NCBI GenBank assembly: GCA_030576275.1
Contig: JALIBN010000006.1
Location: 3,517-67,516 of the forward strand
Reading direction: 5' to 3'
DNA: 64,000 bases
Source: Pseudomonadota bacterium
Lineage (GTDB): Bacteria; Pseudomonadota; Gammaproteobacteria; Nitrosococcales; Methylophagaceae
Part shown: piece after piece, positions 52,956-62,391 of the stretch
Numbering within the stretch: the stretch's first letter is position 1
Layout of the letters: every line of letters starts with the position of its first letter
Notes under the pieces: model-generated
What the model was told of the DNA's origin: nothing
Database searches by the model: none
The model's input: the letters and a program-made list of their open reading frames with translations, nothing else
Program-made: the position numbers and the translations under genes

Positions 52956-53696
52956 CTAATCGGCCTTACGGGCATTAACAACAATGGCATTAGCAAATAG
53001 CCAAACCATGATGACAGAAGCGAAATACAGCATATCTCGTATATCAATGACGCCCTTTGAAATTGCATCAAAATGGGTCAAAAAGCTGAAAGAGCTTATC
53101 GCATGAATCAACGCTGTAGGCGCCCAACCACTAAAAAAGTCCAATACTATGCCATAGCCACTCAATACGAAGATCAAGCTAACAATCAAACTTAATACAA
53201 AGGCAATAACCTGGTTTTTAGTTGTCGCAGAGATACAAGCACCAATTGCTAAGAAACCACCCGCCATCAATAAACTACCTAAGAAACCGGCAAAAATGAC
53301 ACCGTTATCAGGTGAGCCCAAATAATTAACCGTAATCCATAATGGAAAATTCAATAGCAAAGCTAGACCTGTAAACGCCCATGCCGCAAGAAACTTACCT
53401 AAAACGGCTTCAAATACCGATACTGGTAATGTCATCAGTAATTCAATCGAGCCATTTTTGCGTTCTTCAGACCATAAACGCATTGAGATCGCAGGAATCA
53501 ACAACACATAGATCCAAGGGTGCATGGAAAAAAATGGGTATAAATCCGCTTCGCCACGTTCAAAGAAATTACCAACAAAAAAGGTTGAAAAACCAGTCAG
53601 TAATAAAAAGATAATAATAAAAACATACGCAACTGGCGTAGCAAAATAGCCACTCAGCTCACGTTTCATAATAAACCAGATGTTACGCATATTCAT
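52956..53696 (-). CDS. ABC-2 type transporter permease (GldF-like)
   Basis: IWFIMKRELSGYFATPVAYVFIIIFLLLTGFSTFFVGNFF. Confidence 0.88.
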   Translation of the reverse strand: MNMRNIWFIMKRELSGYFATPVAYVFIIIFLLLTGFSTFFVGNFFERGEADLYPFFSMHPWIYVLLIPAISMRLWSEERKNGSIELLMTLPVSVFEAVLGKFLAAWAFTGLALLLNFPLWITVNYLGSPDNGVIFAGFLGSLLMAGGFLAIGACISATTKNQVIAFVLSLIVSLIFVLSGYGIVLDFFSGWAPTALIHAISSFSFLTHFDAISKGVIDIRDMLYFASVIMVWLFANAIVVNARKAD

Positions 53697-54682
53697 TAGG
53701 TGCTACTCCGTAAACTGCCCGTTGCACCCATTGTAATAGTGCGGAAAACTTCATCTAAACGACCATTTTCAGTATAAAGCGAATCTATTTCCCAGCCATT
53801 ACCACGAATGACTTGTGCTAATTCAAGTGTGATTTGTCGCCCATTAGCAGGATAAATACGAAAACCACGGTTTGCTGATAGCGTTTCAATCTTAGCAATA
53901 AACTCAAGGCCATTCAGAAAGGTTGCAAATGCATTGCCATCAACATTCGCTACCGAGACACATACGGCATTATGATAATCAGACATAGCTTCTAGCTGAC
54001 TCGGTGTACCATCGAATTGGATCTGTCCATTTGCAATAACCACATTACGTGTACAAAGGGCATGAACTTCTTCAAGAATATGCGTTGAAATGATGATCGC
54101 TTTATCGTGTGCCATCTCATTGATTAAGGTACGTACTTCATGTTTTTGATTAGGATCCAAACCATCCGTAGGCTCGTCTAAAATCAAAACTGGCGGATTG
54201 TGTAATATAGCTTGCGCTAGCCCAACGCGGCGTTTGTACCCTTTAGATAAGGTTTCAATGGGTTGGAACATCACGGTTTTGATTTGGGCACGGTCAGCAG
54301 CAGAAGCGACAGCTCGTTTTTTATCTGCACCTGATAGCCCGCGAATATCAGCAATAAAGCGTAAAAAACCATCTGGTGTCATATCCGCATAGGCTGGCGC
54401 GCCTTCTGGCAAATAGCCCAAACACGCTTTGACTGAAATGGGGTCGGTTAATACATCATGTCCACAGACCCTTACGGTTCCTCGTGTAGGGGCCAAAAAT
54501 CCGGTAATCATCTTCATGGTGGTTGATTTTCCTGCACCATTTGGTCCTAGAAAACCTAAAACCTCACCTTTTTTGACTGAAAATGACACGCCATCCACGG
54601 CTTTAATAGCACCAAAATGCTTAGCCAGATCTTCGATCTCAATTCTCAATGTCATAATAAAAGCATCTCCCCGCCCCATCAA
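53696..54682 (-). CDS. ABC transporter ATP-binding protein (GldA-like); true start may be internal MTLRIEIED
   Basis: LGFLGPNGAGKSTTMKMITGFL, LSKGYKRRVGLAQAILHNPPVLILDEPTDGLDPNQ. Confidence 0.92.
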   Translation of the reverse strand: MMGRGDAFIMTLRIEIEDLAKHFGAIKAVDGVSFSVKKGEVLGFLGPNGAGKSTTMKMITGFLAPTRGTVRVCGHDVLTDPISVKACLGYLPEGAPAYADMTPDGFLRFIADIRGLSGADKKRAVASAADRAQIKTVMFQPIETLSKGYKRRVGLAQAILHNPPVLILDEPTDGLDPNQKHEVRTLINEMAHDKAIIISTHILEEVHALCTRNVVIANGQIQFDGTPSQLEAMSDYHNAVCVSVANVDGNAFATFLNGLEFIAKIETLSANRGFRIYPANGRQITLELAQVIRGNGWEIDSLYTENGRLDEVFRTITMGATGSLRSST

Positions 54683-54831
54683 TTATTCTTCATAACCGCA
54701 CATTATTCTGAGGTTAGGCACTACAAGTCAAGTTAGATTTACTAATTATCGCTATATTAGTATTGCCATCATTCACTTAAGGGCATAATCTACTTATTAA
54801 ACATTTTTGTATTTAGGGCAATAAATCCAAC

Positions 54832-55896
54832 ATGGCATTAAAACAATTTATTCAACTCGGACGAGATATTGGCTACAACATTCTTGGTAATTTTAATGAC
54901 TCGAGCTCACGTAAAAAGACATTAAAATTCTCGGTAGTTCTTATTACAAGCATTGTTTTAATACTACTCATCACCATGTTGTGGTGGGATCGTCGACCTA
55001 ACGATTTCGATCCTGTAGAGCAAGCAAAACAGTTGGCAGCCCAAACACGTCAACAGTTAGTAACCGGCTACGTATCAACTTCGACTTTGATTGCACTTGG
55101 CAACTCATTACTAAATAAACCAGGCGGTTACCTCAGTAACGATGTTATACCGCCTTCAATTTGGATGGATAATGTACCAAACTTCGAGTTTGGTGTGTTG
55201 GTACAAATTCGTGATTACGCTCGTGCTTTGCGCAATGACATTAGTCGCTCACAATCTCAGTCGCTGGAAGATTCTGATCTTGCAATTGCCGAACCGCAAT
55301 TTAATTTCAACTCAGAATCATGGATGTTTCCTCCCACTGAAAATGAATATAGAAAAGCAATCACGGCGCTCGAATCTTACCTAACCCGTCTGAGTAATGT
55401 TGAACAAGATGATGCTCAATTTTATGCACGTGCTGATAACTTAGCCGCTTGGTTAGCTATTGTAGAAAAACGCCTCGGCAGTTTGTCACAACGGCTAAGC
55501 GCGAGTGTTGGACAAATTCGCATTAACACTGATCTGGCAGGTGATCCGGCGGCTAACCAATCAACTACAGGGCCCGCTGAACTGACCACTCAAACACCAT
55601 GGACCAAGATAGATGATGTCTTTTACGAAACGCGCGGCTCAGCATGGGCATTAATCCACTTATTAAAGGCCGTTGAATATGATTTCTCCGATATTTTAGT
55701 TAAGAAAAATGCGTTAATTAGTTTACGGCAAATTATTCGTGAACTAGAAGCAAGTCAAGAAGCTATTTGGAGCCCAGTTATTTTAAATGGTAGCGGCTTC
55801 GGTTTAATGGCTAATCATTCATTAGTAATGGCGTCTTATATCTCCCGCGCGAACGCTGCAATAATTGACTTGCGTAGCTTGCTCAGTCAGGGATAA
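54832..55896 (+). CDS. DUF2333 family protein
   Basis: LWWDRRPNDFDPVEQAK, YVSTSTLIALGNSLLNKPGGYLSNDVIPPSIWMDNVPNFEFGVLVQIRDYARALRND. Confidence 0.87.
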   Translation: MALKQFIQLGRDIGYNILGNFNDSSSRKKTLKFSVVLITSIVLILLITMLWWDRRPNDFDPVEQAKQLAAQTRQQLVTGYVSTSTLIALGNSLLNKPGGYLSNDVIPPSIWMDNVPNFEFGVLVQIRDYARALRNDISRSQSQSLEDSDLAIAEPQFNFNSESWMFPPTENEYRKAITALESYLTRLSNVEQDDAQFYARADNLAAWLAIVEKRLGSLSQRLSASVGQIRINTDLAGDPAANQSTTGPAELTTQTPWTKIDDVFYETRGSAWALIHLLKAVEYDFSDILVKKNALISLRQIIRELEASQEAIWSPVILNGSGFGLMANHSLVMASYISRANAAIIDLRSLLSQG

Positions 55897-55946
55897 GCTA
55901 TACGAGTTACAACGTTTATTCTTTAAACCAATCTAGGAGTTTTACC

Positions 55947-56192
55947 ATGAACAAATTAACATTGTCAGCTTTAATGGCTTCTTTCTTACTTATCTCTGCT
56001 TGCGGCGAAAGCACTGACAATACCGCTGATGCAGACAAATCAGTTATGGATAGCGCTGTAGAAATGACTGAGCAAGCAGCTGAATCAGTTAGTGACACTA
56101 CATCTAATGCTTATGATGCAACCACTGAAATGGCAAATGATGTTGCGGATTCTGCTATCGAAATGATGGAAGAAGATAAGCCAAAAGACTAA
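55947..56192 (+). CDS. Small lipoprotein with alanine/acid-rich helical region
   Basis: Lipobox LISAC; ESTDNTADADKSVMDSAVEMTEQAAESVSDTTSNAYDATTEMANDVADSAIEMMEED. Confidence 0.75.
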   Translation: MNKLTLSALMASFLLISACGESTDNTADADKSVMDSAVEMTEQAAESVSDTTSNAYDATTEMANDVADSAIEMMEEDKPKD

Positions 56193-56273
56193 ATGCCTAC
56201 TGACCCAGACATGCGTATTTTATGCATGAGCTAATGTCTAAAAGTCGTAAATCCAACTAAGTCATTCCTCAAT

Positions 56274-56312
56274 AAAAAGCCGGTAATGTTTGATTCATTA
56301 CCGGCTTTTTTA
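56274..56312. terminator. Rho-independent terminator
   Basis: AAAAAGCCGGTAATgtttgattcATTACCGGCTTTTTTatt. Confidence 0.9.
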
Positions 56313-56322
56313 TTAGTCCAAA

Positions 56323-57135
56323 CTAGTTTATTGCGTCAGGATAAAATAACTGCTGACCCGACTTCTTGAATCCAGCGATAATTGCCTGCCCTTCCTCACT
56401 AGTCACAAATTCAATGTACTTTTTAGCGAGGTCATATCTGACATGCGGCTGTTTTTCAGGATTAACTGCCATCACATGGTAGGGATTAAACAATGCCTCA
56501 TCGCCCTCAAACAACACTTTTAAACTCATTTTATCGGCGTATGCGATTTGAGTACCGCGGTCAGCCATTGCATAAGCTTGTTTTTCATCAGCAATGGTTA
56601 AAACGGCCCCCATTCCCTGCCCCGCCTGGATATACCAAGAGCCTTCAGGTTTTACATCAACTGCTAACCATAATAGTTTTTCTTTTTTATGTGTACCTGA
56701 ATCATCGCCTCGTGAGATAAAATCGGCCTTAGTCATTGCAATACGTTGTAAAGCTTCACTTGCGGATTTTGCTTGAGCAATATTTGCGGGATCAGTTACC
56801 GAACCAACTATAACAAAATCATTATGCATAACTGCTTTACGATCAATAAAGTCACCACTTTCAACATATTTCAATTCTGCCGCTGGCGCATGAACAAAGA
56901 CCACATCAACATCTCCATTACTACCAATTTTCAAGGCTTTACCTGTACCAACTGCAATAACATCAACTTTTACATTATATTTAGCTTCGAACACAGGATC
57001 TAATACTGCCAATAAACCTGAATTTTCAGTACTGGTTGTCGTTGATATTTTTAAATGTTCTACAGCGTGTGTGGTCACCGAGAACAGTGAAATTGTGAGG
57101 ATAGAAGCTATAGATAGCCATTTTTTCATTATCAT
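56323..57135 (-). CDS. tupA: Tungstate/molybdate-type ABC transporter substrate-binding protein (TupA-like)
   Basis: ISTTTSTENSGLLAVLDPVFEAKYNVKVDVIAVGTGKALKIG, DFISRGDDSGTHKKEK. Confidence 0.88.
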   Translation of the reverse strand: MIMKKWLSIASILTISLFSVTTHAVEHLKISTTTSTENSGLLAVLDPVFEAKYNVKVDVIAVGTGKALKIGSNGDVDVVFVHAPAAELKYVESGDFIDRKAVMHNDFVIVGSVTDPANIAQAKSASEALQRIAMTKADFISRGDDSGTHKKEKLLWLAVDVKPEGSWYIQAGQGMGAVLTIADEKQAYAMADRGTQIAYADKMSLKVLFEGDEALFNPYHVMAVNPEKQPHVRYDLAKKYIEFVTSEEGQAIIAGFKKSGQQLFYPDAIN

Positions 57136-57159
57136 TATGTTTTCCTTCTTACTACAACG

Positions 57160-57500
57160 TTATTTCTTAAAATGCCACTGGCTATGTACTTGGAATAAAC
57201 TTGGTTCTTGGTTATCTTAAGCACCACCTTTTACATTTAGTACATCAACATAATTTGCACTGAAACGTAAACTTAGGTGTAGCAAACCAATTCAAACCCA
57301 CCGTGTATGAATCGACATCGCCTTCTCCAACTATCGCTTCAAAGCGTAATGCCATCAATATGCGCGTCAGGCTAATGTTTAAACGATGTTGCACCTAACT
57401 CGCCAGCATCACGATAATTTAAACCTAAACCCAAATGCACCACTTTATTTTTTTCATTTATCACTGAATTACTACAAAGTAGTCAATTTAGGCATTCTTT
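57160..57500 (-). pseudogene. Remnant of a phosphate-selective porin (OprO/OprP-like) gene
   Basis: Minus-strand segments in shifting frames: VINEKNKVVHLGLGLNYRDAGELGATS; ITLRFEAIVGEGDVDSYTVGLNWFATPKFTF; SANYVDVLNVKGGA*DNQEPSLFQVHSQWHFKK*. Interrupting stops and frameshifts; no ORF in the track. The upstream boundary is approximate. Confidence 0.72.
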
Positions 57501-57585
57501 ATCAGGATTTTCTGGATATGCTGTCTCGCGTTCTGGTATTAGCGTGACCTTTAAAGACATATTTTCCTAAATTTTAGTTTTGTTG

Positions 57586-58065
57586 TTAAAGCTCTCGAAC
57601 CCAATGGCCGGACTTACCACCTGCTTTTTCAAGTAAACGAATATCCGTCATAACCATGCCACGATCAACAGCCTTACACATATCGTAAATGGTTAACAGC
57701 GCAATTTGCACCGCCGTTAATGCCTCCATTTCTACACCAGTTTGACCACTAGTTTCAACTTGAGCACGACATTGCACTGCGACGTCATCCTCCAAAATAT
57801 TGAAATCTACCGTCACTTTAGTCAAAGCTAGTGGATGACAAAGTGGAATTAAATCAGAGGTACGTTTAGCGGCCATAATCCCAGAAATGCGTGCAATTCC
57901 TAGTACATCACCCTTTTTGTGATTGCCCTCTCGGATAAGTTTTAATGTCTTATCCAGCATCAATATTTGGCCTTCTGCGACAGCAACCCGTTTGGTAATT
58001 TGTTTTGCTCCAACATCAACCATATGCGCTTCGCCCGCTTGATTAAAGTGTGTTAAATCAGCCAT
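57586..58065 (-). CDS. moaC: Cyclic pyranopterin monophosphate synthase MoaC
   Basis: [56 protein letters not shown]. Start trimmed to MADLTHFNQ. Confidence 0.95.
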   Translation of the reverse strand: MADLTHFNQAGEAHMVDVGAKQITKRVAVAEGQILMLDKTLKLIREGNHKKGDVLGIARISGIMAAKRTSDLIPLCHPLALTKVTVDFNILEDDVAVQCRAQVETSGQTGVEMEALTAVQIALLTIYDMCKAVDRGMVMTDIRLLEKAGGKSGHWVREL

Positions 58066-58107
58066 GAGTGGTATCCTTTTAATTTTAATAGTGAAACAAT
58101 TAACCAG

Positions 58108-58335
58108 ATGAGCATTCAAGTCAAATTTTTTGCCAGTCTCCGTGAAACCATTGGTGTTGGTGATACCACGATTAACCACGCTAGATCTGCGGGTGAAGCA
58201 TGGGATATCGCTACGGATAAAGCTAAGCGCCCGATCAATGTTCTAGTGGCGATCAACCTCGAATACGCTCAATTTACTAGTCCTGTAGAAGATGGTGACG
58301 AAGTTGCTTTTTTCCCTCCAGTAACTGGCGGTTAA
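58108..58335 (+). CDS. moaD: Molybdopterin synthase sulfur carrier subunit MoaD
   Basis: [17 protein letters not shown]...[16 protein letters not shown]-terminal diglycine. Confidence 0.94.
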   Translation: MSIQVKFFASLRETIGVGDTTINHARSAGEAWDIATDKAKRPINVLVAINLEYAQFTSPVEDGDEVAFFPPVTGG

Positions 58336-58336
58336 T

Positions 58337-58774
58337 ATGTCTAGTCATATCGAGCAACTGACACTTGACCCTTGGCAAGCCATTGTTGATCATCAACAAG
58401 AATCTGCACTTGCTAATCAATTCGGAGCTACAGCCACCTTTATCGGTTCGATGCGAGATTTTAATGACAATGCCGATGTTTCACATATGGTATTAGAACA
58501 TTATCCTGCTATGACTCAACGTTATTTGAATCAATTAGAACAACAGGTCAAACAACGTTGGAACTTGCTTGATACATTGATTATTCATCGTGTAGGAGAC
58601 ATAAGCCCAGCCGATCCGATTGTGTTGATAGCTTGCTGGTCAGCCCATCGCCGTGCGGCGCTAGATGCCTGTAGTTGGTTAATTGAAGAATTAAAGCATA
58701 ACGCACCATTCTGGAAAAAAGAGACCAGAGAAGACGGTGAACGTTGGGTGAAAAACAATACTGACGGCTTGTAA
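58337..58774 (+). CDS. moaE: Molybdopterin synthase catalytic subunit MoaE
   Basis: ATFIGSMRDFNDNADVSHMVLEHYPAMTQRYL, HRVGDISPADPIVLIACWSAHRRAALDACSWLIEELKHNAPFWKKE. Confidence 0.94.
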   Translation: MSSHIEQLTLDPWQAIVDHQQESALANQFGATATFIGSMRDFNDNADVSHMVLEHYPAMTQRYLNQLEQQVKQRWNLLDTLIIHRVGDISPADPIVLIACWSAHRRAALDACSWLIEELKHNAPFWKKETREDGERWVKNNTDGL

Positions 58775-58802
58775 TCACAATCGTCAAATAATTTTCAAAG
58801 AT

Positions 58803-58845
58803 AACCGCTCTGGCTATATAGAGCGGTATCTGATGTTTTTATTTG
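58803..58845 (+). terminator. Probable terminator after moaE
   Basis: ACCGCTCtggctatataGAGCGGT followed by a T-rich stretch. Confidence 0.6.
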
Positions 58846-58903
58846 TGCAACTAATCTGAAATTCTAAAATGTTAGAAACTATTCTTAACTGAAACAATAA
58901 TCC

Positions 58904-60328
58904 TTAATCACGGCGTTTTTTCAAATTTGAATGTTGATTTTCCAAACGTCTCTTTTTAACTAATTGCTCATTTGTTAATTTTTTCTTCTTATCCTTAAAC
59001 GGATTGTCACTCATTTTAAATTCAATCATGATCGGTGTGCCATGTAACTTCAACACTGTCCGGAAGGTATTTTCTAAATACTTCATATAACTATTTGGCG
59101 TCTTATCCGTTTGATTACCATGAATAATAATACGTGGTGGATTTTTGCCACCAAGATGAGCATAACGAAACTTAATTCTACGACCATTGACCATCGGTGG
59201 CTGATGATCAGCAACAGCATCTTCCAACACACGAGTTAAGCGAGGTGTCGGAATTTGTGCCATAGCAGACTCATAAGCCTGTTTAACAGACTTAAATAAC
59301 AAACCTACTCCACTTCCGTGTAGGGCAGAGATAAAATGAGTATTAGCAAAATTTAAGAATGGGATGCGACGTTCAATATTGGTCGTTACCCAGTCGCGTT
59401 CACCTTTTTCTAAACCATCCCACTTATTAACAGCAATAACTAGAGCACGTCCACTTTGTAAAATGAGTCCGGCAAGGTGGAGATCTTGTTCCACAATGCC
59501 ATCGTGTGCATCTAATACTAATAAAACAACGTTAGCTTCTTCTAAGGCCTGTAATGTTTTTACGATACTGAATTTTTCTAACATTTCAGATACTTTAGAA
59601 CGTCTACGTACCCCAGCCGTATCAATTAGGGTATAACGAGTACCATCTTTTTCAAATGGGATATGAATACTATCTCGCGTGGTACCGGGCTCATCAAAAG
59701 CGACTACGCGTTCTTCACCCATAATACGATTGATTAATGTCGATTTACCTACATTCGGCCGCCCTAAAACAGCCAGACGAATCCCCATTCTCGTTTCTTC
59801 ATTTTCTTCTTCTTCATCACTTTCTACTGCCAATGCTGCTGGCAGGATATCAGTGATTGCGGCGATCAAGTTAGCCGTACCACGGCCTTGTGAAGCAGAA
59901 ATAACTTGTGGTTCACCCAAGCCTAGAGCATAAAAATCTGCAGAAACCAGCTCACGCTGTTCACCTTCTGACTTATTAATTACTAAAATTATAGGCTTAC
60001 CAACATTGCGTAAGGTTTGGGCAATATTTTGGTCGTCTGAGGTCATTCCAGCACGACCGTCGACTAGAAATAATACTAAATCAGATTCTTGTATGGCCAG
60101 ATCTGCTTGCTTACGCATTAAACCAGACATACTGTCGGCTTGTTCTGTCATACCACCGGTGTCAATCAAAATAAAGTCACAGCCATCACTTTTAACTGTG
60201 CCATAAATTCTGTCACGAGTTAGGCCTGAGAAATCAGCAACCAAGGCATCTCGACTTTTTGTTAAACGGTTAAATAGCGTTGATTTACCAACATTAGGAC
60301 GCCCTACTAAGGCGATAACTGACTTCAT
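58904..60328 (-). CDS. der: Ribosome biogenesis GTPase Der (EngA)
   Basis: Two GTPase domains, each with GRPNVGKSTL(F/I)NR; RIKFRYAHLGGKNPPRIIIHGNQ KH-like C-terminus. Confidence 0.97.
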   Translation of the reverse strand: MKSVIALVGRPNVGKSTLFNRLTKSRDALVADFSGLTRDRIYGTVKSDGCDFILIDTGGMTEQADSMSGLMRKQADLAIQESDLVLFLVDGRAGMTSDDQNIAQTLRNVGKPIILVINKSEGEQRELVSADFYALGLGEPQVISASQGRGTANLIAAITDILPAALAVESDEEEENEETRMGIRLAVLGRPNVGKSTLINRIMGEERVVAFDEPGTTRDSIHIPFEKDGTRYTLIDTAGVRRRSKVSEMLEKFSIVKTLQALEEANVVLLVLDAHDGIVEQDLHLAGLILQSGRALVIAVNKWDGLEKGERDWVTTNIERRIPFLNFANTHFISALHGSGVGLLFKSVKQAYESAMAQIPTPRLTRVLEDAVADHQPPMVNGRRIKFRYAHLGGKNPPRIIIHGNQTDKTPNSYMKYLENTFRTVLKLHGTPIMIEFKMSDNPFKDKKKKLTNEQLVKKRRLENQHSNLKKRRD

Positions 60329-60329
60329 A

Positions 60330-61496
60330 TTATTTGATCCGGAATGCGGTTAATGTTCCATCGGCGGCCATAACATAGACCAAATCATTGCTCACCACTG
60401 GTTTGCTACGGATAGCAGTACTGGCAACTTTAACGCGCGCAGTAAAACGACCATCTTGACGAGATATCCAGTGTATGTAACCTTCAAAATCGCCGACAAT
60501 CAAATTGTCACCGACCACAACTGGCGCTGTCAGTTGACGTCTTAATAAACGTGTTTGTCGCCAAAGAGAATCACCTGATCCATCTTGTAAGGCCCAAACA
60601 TTGCCTTCATCGTCACTAACATAAACAGCATCACCGACAACAACATCTAAACCAGAACGTGAAGACATATCGTGAGTCCACAGAAAAGTCCCATCATCAA
60701 GAGATAAAGCAACTACACGGCCGTGATAAGCGACAACATAGACTGTATTGTTTACAACAACAGGATCTGCATCTATATCAACTAGGCGATCAAGTTCTGT
60801 TCTACCGCGAGGCACTGCAATACTTTTCTCCCACATTACCTTGCCATCGATAATCGACAAAGCCACTAATTTGCCATTGGCATAGCCAGCAATTACTTTA
60901 TCGTCAGCTAATACAGGTGCACTAGCACCACGTAAGCTTAATAAAGGCACCGCACGTTGATAATTCCATAGCACATGACCATCCGTCTTAGATAGCCCCG
61001 TCATGCGTCCATCAGAAGTGCTGGCGACAACAACCCCCTGAGTAGCTTTTGGTGGTGCGAGTACTTCACTGCTTAACTTCACTTTCCAAAGTAAATTGCC
61101 GTTAAGTTCATCTAATGCGAGTATTAGACCATCTTTAGTACCTACTAGAATAAGGCCTTCACCGCCGCCAACACCCGTAGCCACTGGGACTTTAAGGTTT
61201 ACCCGCCATTGACGTTTACCCGTTTGGGCATCATAGCTATTCACTTCGCCTTGCGAATCAACTGCGATAACATTATCTCCCTGTATCCAAGGCGCTAGAC
61301 TACTGTAGATATCATCAGAGCCACCAGTATCGGTCGACCATGCAATTGTCGGTTCAAATTCATGGTTAAATTCTGTTAATTCTGTAGCTGGCACTTCGTA
61401 AACATCATCCTTAAACCAGCCACTTACCGTACCACAAGCTGTTAGTGTTGAAATTAAAGCAAACACAAAAGTAATTCGATACATTTTAGCTATCAT
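60330..61496 (-). CDS. bamB: Outer membrane protein assembly factor BamB
   Basis: Lipobox LISTLTACGTVSGWF; repeated PQQ-like beta-propeller motifs; upstream of der. Confidence 0.94.
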   Translation of the reverse strand: MIAKMYRITFVFALISTLTACGTVSGWFKDDVYEVPATELTEFNHEFEPTIAWSTDTGGSDDIYSSLAPWIQGDNVIAVDSQGEVNSYDAQTGKRQWRVNLKVPVATGVGGGEGLILVGTKDGLILALDELNGNLLWKVKLSSEVLAPPKATQGVVVASTSDGRMTGLSKTDGHVLWNYQRAVPLLSLRGASAPVLADDKVIAGYANGKLVALSIIDGKVMWEKSIAVPRGRTELDRLVDIDADPVVVNNTVYVVAYHGRVVALSLDDGTFLWTHDMSSRSGLDVVVGDAVYVSDDEGNVWALQDGSGDSLWRQTRLLRRQLTAPVVVGDNLIVGDFEGYIHWISRQDGRFTARVKVASTAIRSKPVVSNDLVYVMAADGTLTAFRIK

Positions 61497-62128
61497 TGAG
61501 GTATAGCCACATCATCAAGTTTAAGTTGTATTATGCTCTGACGAGGCTGACCTTGTCCTAGTGTCATCAACGCAGTTTGATATGCTGACCTTGCCTCGCT
61601 ATCTTTACCTTGCGCCATTAGAATATCGCCTTGTAGCTCAGAAAATAGTGATGAGAAACTGACTGATCTAGGCTGCGCTAATAACTCAAGTGCTAGATCG
61701 AATTTTGATTCTAATAATAATAATTCGCTAAGTCGTAACTGTGCCAGTGATTTGTGACCTGATAACTCAGCATGGTCAATTATCCACTGCAGATAAGTTT
61801 TGGCAGTTTCATTATCATTAAGTTCAACTGCTTTTTTAGCCATATCAAAAGCGGCAAAAACAGCATATGGCGTTGATGAAAATTCACTTAAAAGTAGCTG
61901 AGTTTTTTCGTCTGCTTCAACTTTTTTATCTTCAGTTAGTAATGTTACTAATTGTTGATAGCTCGACGATGCTTGTTCAGCCAATGTTGTCTGGTAATTA
62001 AGCCAATAGCGACCTGAGAATAGCAGTGCTACACCAAATACGATTCCGATAATTACAGCGCGACCATTATCTCGCCACCACTGTTTTATTTCTTCACCTT
62101 TTTCATCATCTGAAGCGTAAATGTCCAT
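61493..62128 (-). CDS. YfgM-like tetratricopeptide membrane protein
   Basis: KGEEIKQWWRDNGRAVIIGIVFGVALLFSGRYWLNYQ; conserved position upstream of bamB-der. Confidence 0.9.
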   Translation of the reverse strand: MDIYASDDEKGEEIKQWWRDNGRAVIIGIVFGVALLFSGRYWLNYQTTLAEQASSSYQQLVTLLTEDKKVEADEKTQLLLSEFSSTPYAVFAAFDMAKKAVELNDNETAKTYLQWIIDHAELSGHKSLAQLRLSELLLLESKFDLALELLAQPRSVSFSSLFSELQGDILMAQGKDSEARSAYQTALMTLGQGQPRQSIIQLKLDDVAIPQ

Positions 62129-62253
62129 CTATTCAGTCCTCGGTTGCCGTTATAGCAAATTATTAATTTTATACAACCTCTAATTATACGTTGTTCTACA
62201 GTGAAAGTGGTTAAGACATTTTCCCGCACCAACATGTTACATCAAGCAAGCCT

Positions 62254-62273
62254 ACGCACCACAACTGTGCAAT
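62254..62273. promoter_or_regulatory. NtrC-type binding site
   Basis: cGCACcacaactGTGCa: GCAC-N7-GTGC, ~65 bp upstream of the sigma54-like element. Confidence 0.65.
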
Positions 62274-62335
62274 TAGTTATAATAAAGTGAATGCGGTCAT
62301 TGTTAAGTTACTGAATTACATATACATGTCTATTT

Positions 62336-62352
62336 TGGTGCAATAATTGCTT
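62336..62352 (+). promoter_or_regulatory. Sigma54 (-24/-12) promoter upstream of amt
   Basis: TTGGTGCAATAATTGCTT: GG at 62337-62338 and GC at 62349-62350, with the 12-nt offset expected for -24/-12. Confidence 0.72.
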
Positions 62353-62391
62353 AAAGTTGAGTTCATTTTATTAATTGCAAAGGAAATCACA

